From Deltaproteobacteria bacterium (GTDB lineage Bacteria > Desulfobacterota > Desulfarculia > Adiutricales > Adiutricaceae), in assembly GCA_031264015.1 (NCBI GenBank), contig JAISET010000061.1, forward strand, positions 1 through 38,225: a DNA stretch of 38,225 nucleotides, given 5' to 3'. The notes under the pieces were generated by a model. That model was not told where the DNA came from. It worked only from the letters and a program-made list of their open reading frames with translations, and ran no database searches. How positions within the stretch are numbered: position 1 is the first letter of the stretch; each line of letters opens with the position of its first letter. The position numbers and the translations under genes are program-made. Of the stretch, positions 35,875 through 38,225 are shown in pieces.

Positions 35875-35968
35875 GGAGACGTACCGAAGTGGTCATAACG
35901 GAGGCGACTCGAAATCGTTTCGTCGGTGATGAGCCGGCACGTGGGTTCGAATCCCACCGTCTCCGCCA
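35875..35968 (+). tRNA. tRNA-Ser (anticodon CGA)
   Basis: The acceptor stem GGAGACG pairs with CGTCTCC, followed by G and encoded CCA. The anticodon loop CTCGAAA (anticodon CGA at 35910-35912) closes on GGCGA/TCGTT with two G-T pairs. A long variable arm GTCGG/CCGGC, typical of serine tRNA, and the T-arm GTGGG-TTCGAAT-CCCAC complete the fold. It decodes UCG. Confidence 0.96.
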
Positions 35969-36012
35969 TTCCTCATTTGCATAAAGACCATATTTCCGTA
36001 TTTTTCGCCGGG

Positions 36013-36037
36013 CCCTCGACCAAAAGAGGGTTTTTTT
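36013..36037 (+). terminator. Rho-independent terminator after tRNA-Ser
   Basis: CCCTC and GAGGG pair around GACCAAAA and are followed by seven T. It lies 45 bases after the tRNA. It closes the tRNA unit and separates it from the methyltransferase-type genes. Confidence 0.85.
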
Positions 36038-36119
36038 ATTTCGGCGGGCGTCTTTCAGGCCGGCGGGTTTTATCGGCCGGGACGAGGACTCGCTCCGCCC
36101 GCCCGAGGAATTGTCAACC

Positions 36120-36797
36120 TTGCCCAGGAAAAGCAAACCTGGCGGCCAGATAAGGTCCAAACAGCGGGTGGCCGACCACGGCGAGGTGCTGACCTCCGAG
36201 CGCGAGGTCAACGCCATGCTCGACATGGTGGCCCCGGAGGCGGCGCGGCCGGAGAGCAGGTTTCTGGAGCCGGCCTGCGGGGACGGGAACTTCATGGCCG
36301 AGATCCTGCGACGCAAGCTCCAGGCGGTGACGGACGCGTGCCAGGGCGACGCAAAGTCCTGGGAGAAAAACGCCTTCGTCTCCGTCGCCAGCATCTATGG
36401 GATCGACATCCTGCCCGACAACGCGGCCGCCTGCCGGAAGCGCCTGATGGGCATATTCGACGAGCTCCGCGCCGCCGGCTGCGGGAAAAAAGCCTCCGAG
36501 AAATGCCGCCTGGCCGTCCGCCACGTGCTCGGGCGCAACGTCGTCTGCGGCGACGCGCTGACCATGACCGACGAGGCCGGGGAGGCCATCGTCTTTTCGG
36601 AGTGGTCGCTGGTCGCGGGCGATCAAATAAGACGCGCGGACTTCCGGCTCGAGGACCTGCTCAGGGGCGCCGAAATGAAAAACCGCCCGGAGGAGAACTG
36701 GAAATTCGACGAGGAGGCGCGGGTGTTCCTGCCTCCGCCAGTCAGGGAGTTTCCCCCCGTCCACTACCTCCTGGTGGGGACGCTGGAGAAATCCTGA
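36120..36797 (+). CDS. SAM-binding protein of the N6-methylase family without a visible catalytic motif
   Basis: This 225-residue protein has methyltransferase motif I, SRFLEPACGDGNFMAEIL, and a second SAM contact, IYGIDILPDNAAACRKRL. NVVCGDALTM stands where the next acidic contact falls. The expected (N/D)PP(Y/F) motif is absent; FSEWSLVAG occupies that region. It resembles proteins often named restriction endonuclease subunit M, found in mobile elements. The TTG at 36120 is chosen for GAGGA at good distance; a TTG at 36111 is too close. It follows tRNA-Ser, a common integration site, and precedes a cytosine methylase. Confidence 0.75.
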   Translation: MPRKSKPGGQIRSKQRVADHGEVLTSEREVNAMLDMVAPEAARPESRFLEPACGDGNFMAEILRRKLQAVTDACQGDAKSWEKNAFVSVASIYGIDILPDNAAACRKRLMGIFDELRAAGCGKKASEKCRLAVRHVLGRNVVCGDALTMTDEAGEAIVFSEWSLVAGDQIRRADFRLEDLLRGAEMKNRPEENWKFDEEARVFLPPPVREFPPVHYLLVGTLEKS

Positions 36798-36872
36798 TTT
36801 TCCGTCCCGCGGGATCAGATTATTCCCCCCCGAAATCAAGCCGGCCCGAGCCTGATCACCCCTTTGACGCCG

Positions 36873-37080
36873 GATTCTCGCGAAAAGTTGACCGCCCGGC
36901 CGGGAGTTTTTCACACAAAACCGGGCCGTTTTAGCCGGATTCCCGCGCAAAAGCGGACCGCCTGACCGGCTGACTCCCAGGCAAAAGCGGACAGCCGGGC
37001 TGATTCTCAGGCAAAAGCGAACCAACCTGACAGGGAATTCTCAAACAAAAGCGGACCACCCGGACGGGGGATTCTTTCGC
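36873..37080. repeat. ~33-bp degenerate direct repeats between two methylase genes
   Basis: Units of about 30-34 bases recur with starts at 36873, ~36905, 36938, 36972, 37002, 37036 and 37070. The pattern is GATTCTCAGGCAAAAGCGGA followed by a CC-rich part. Copies drift and have no unique spacers, so this is a minisatellite-like array. The gap 36798-37185 holds no gene. Confidence 0.8.
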
Positions 37081-37109
37081 AACCCGAGCCGGCCTGATGG
37101 AAAATTATC

Positions 37110-37137
37110 TTGATTATTGATATTCCGGCGTTATGAT
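37110..37137 (+). promoter_or_regulatory. Candidate promoter of the cytosine methylase
   Basis: TTGATT and TATGAT are 16 bases apart in an A/T-rich spot. Transcription would start near 37144, which supports a methylase start at 37186 or 37219 and not further upstream. Confidence 0.55.
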
Positions 37138-37185
37138 ATTAGAATGTATATTGACTCAGAAACCCATGACAGGCGGATTGGTTTC

Positions 37186-38163
37186 ATGGGGTATTTTCAA
37201 CAGGGAGGCCAGCGGAGATTGCGCTCGATCGAGATATGCGCCGGCGCCGGAGGACAGGCGCTGGGACTGGAGCAGGCGGGCTTCGAGCCCCTGGCGCTCG
37301 TGGAGACGGACGCCGACGCCTGCGCGACCCTCAGGCTGAACAGGCCCGGCTGGAATGTCCTGGAGGGCGACCTGAGGGAGTTTGACGCCTCGGAACTCGC
37401 CGACGTCGACCTCCTGGCCGGGGGCGTGCCCTGCCCTCCCTTCTCGGTGGCCGGAAAACAGATGGGAAGCAAGGACAACCGGGACCTCTTCCCGGAGGCC
37501 CTGAGGCTCGTCAGCGAGTGCCTCCCCAGGGCGGTCATGCTGGAGAACGTCCCCGGGCTTCTCCAGCAAAAATTCGACCGGTACCGCCGCATGGTCGTCA
37601 TCCGCCTCGAGGCCATGGGCTACTCCTGCTTCTGGGACGTCGCCAGGGCCTCCCGCTTCGGCGTCCCCCAATTGAGACCCCGCTCCGTCCTGATAGCTTT
37701 GAGTCACCCTCCGGCCCGTTTTTTCACCTGGCCGGAGGGGCCCGACTCCCCGCCGCCGCAGGTCGGGCCGGTGCTTTTTTCCGAGATGGCGTCGCTCGGC
37801 TGGGCCGGCGCCCGAAAGTGGGCGGAAGAGGCCCGTGGCGTCGCCCCCACCCTGGTGGGCGGCAGCAAGAAGCACGGGGGCGCCGACCTGGGGCCGACGA
37901 GGTCCAAAAGCGCCTGGGAAAAACTCGGAGTCGACGGCAAAGGGGTGGCCGACGAGCCCCCGGGCAAAAACTTTGTCGGAAAACCGAGGCTCACGGTGAA
38001 AATGGCGGCGCTCGTCCAGGGCTTCCCGCCTGAATGGACTTTCGTCGGCAAAAAGACCTCGGCCTACAGGCAGGTCGGCAACGCCTTCCCTCCCCCGCTG
38101 GCCAGGGCGATGGGGGAGGCCGTCAGAAAAGCCCTCGAGGCCGGGGAGCCCTCCGGCGCCTAG
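37186..38163 (+). CDS. DNA (cytosine-5) methyltransferase
   Basis: This 325-residue DNA methylase places a methyl group on C5 of cytosine. Motif I is SIEICAGAGGQALGLEQAGF, motif IV GGVPCPPFSVAGKQ has the catalytic Pro-Cys, ENVPGLL is motif VI, RFGVPQLRPR is motif VIII, and QVGNAFPPPLA is motif X; MAALVQGFPPEW is motif IX. Motifs appear complete. The ATG at 37186 has AGGCGG nine bases before; TTG at 37219 with GGAGG is an alternative. No restriction enzyme is in the 62 bases remaining after it, so the system could be orphan or continue to the right. Confidence 0.93.
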   Translation: MGYFQQGGQRRLRSIEICAGAGGQALGLEQAGFEPLALVETDADACATLRLNRPGWNVLEGDLREFDASELADVDLLAGGVPCPPFSVAGKQMGSKDNRDLFPEALRLVSECLPRAVMLENVPGLLQQKFDRYRRMVVIRLEAMGYSCFWDVARASRFGVPQLRPRSVLIALSHPPARFFTWPEGPDSPPPQVGPVLFSEMASLGWAGARKWAEEARGVAPTLVGGSKKHGGADLGPTRSKSAWEKLGVDGKGVADEPPGKNFVGKPRLTVKMAALVQGFPPEWTFVGKKTSAYRQVGNAFPPPLARAMGEAVRKALEAGEPSGA

Positions 38164-38225
38164 ACCGAGGGGAAGACCGACTGACGCGGGGGGCAGCCGA
38201 GCGGACAAAGCTTGCCGTCAGTTTT

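Noticed and set aside
36873-37080. CRISPR array
   Set aside because: The whole ~33-bp unit is repeated in degenerate form with no variable spacers and no cas genes.

Overview
The window is strongly GC-rich and carries genes typical of a Gram-negative anaerobe: an LptE-like outer-membrane lipoprotein, periplasmic binding proteins with signal peptides, an AmrS-type radical SAM enzyme, corrinoid-type uptake, and a methionine-synthase-activation-like protein. The protein families and the order rplS-rnhB-rsmI / ribBA-ribH-nusB-lptE suggest a deltaproteobacterial (Desulfobacterota-like) genome. This is an inference; no 16S rRNA or other phylogenetic marker was tested.

Positions 310-17159 form a nitrogen-scavenging locus, mostly on the minus strand. 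In transcription order it reads urtA, (nikL-nikK-like pair on the opposite strand), urtB-urtC-urtD, a repeat-filled gap, urtE, ureD-ureA-ureB-ureC-ureF-ureG, then amt-glnB. Urea is imported by UrtABCDE and hydrolysed by a three-subunit nickel urease. Ammonium is handled by Amt under a PII protein that lacks the usual Tyr51. UreE is absent. Two predicted periplasmic or membrane nickel-uptake accessory proteins (NikL- and NikK-like) sit between urtA and urtB. A sigma-54-like GG-N10-GC element lies upstream of urtA.

Positions 17160-19110 hold no convincing gene. They do hold one copy of a ~183-bp repeat whose inverted partner lies at the left end of the window (11-193). A large hybrid sensor kinase follows (19111-22419), then a ~1.3-kb gap that is extremely AT-rich in its middle. 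Next come a BtuFDC/FecBCD-type uptake operon (23767-26716) and a Met_synt_B12-like protein (27055-27807).

Positions 28002-35663 are housekeeping genes on the plus strand: rplS, rnhB, rsmI, ribBA, ribH, nusB, an lptE-like gene and an amrS-like gene. A tRNA-Ser(CGA) with a good promoter and terminator follows. Beyond it are two DNA-methyltransferase-family genes (36120-36797 and 37186-38163), which look like the start of an accessory region.

A theme through the window is that many intergenic gaps contain their own degenerate tandem repeat, with periods of 6, 7, 8, ~17, ~29, ~33, or a composite 54/150 bp. Several coding sequences also carry low-complexity, repeat-derived extensions (RsmI, NusB, UreF, UrtB, UrtC, the ABC ATPase). 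The 54/150-bp composite array inside the urt operon and the 183-bp inverted dispersed repeat are the most distinctive unexplained structures.
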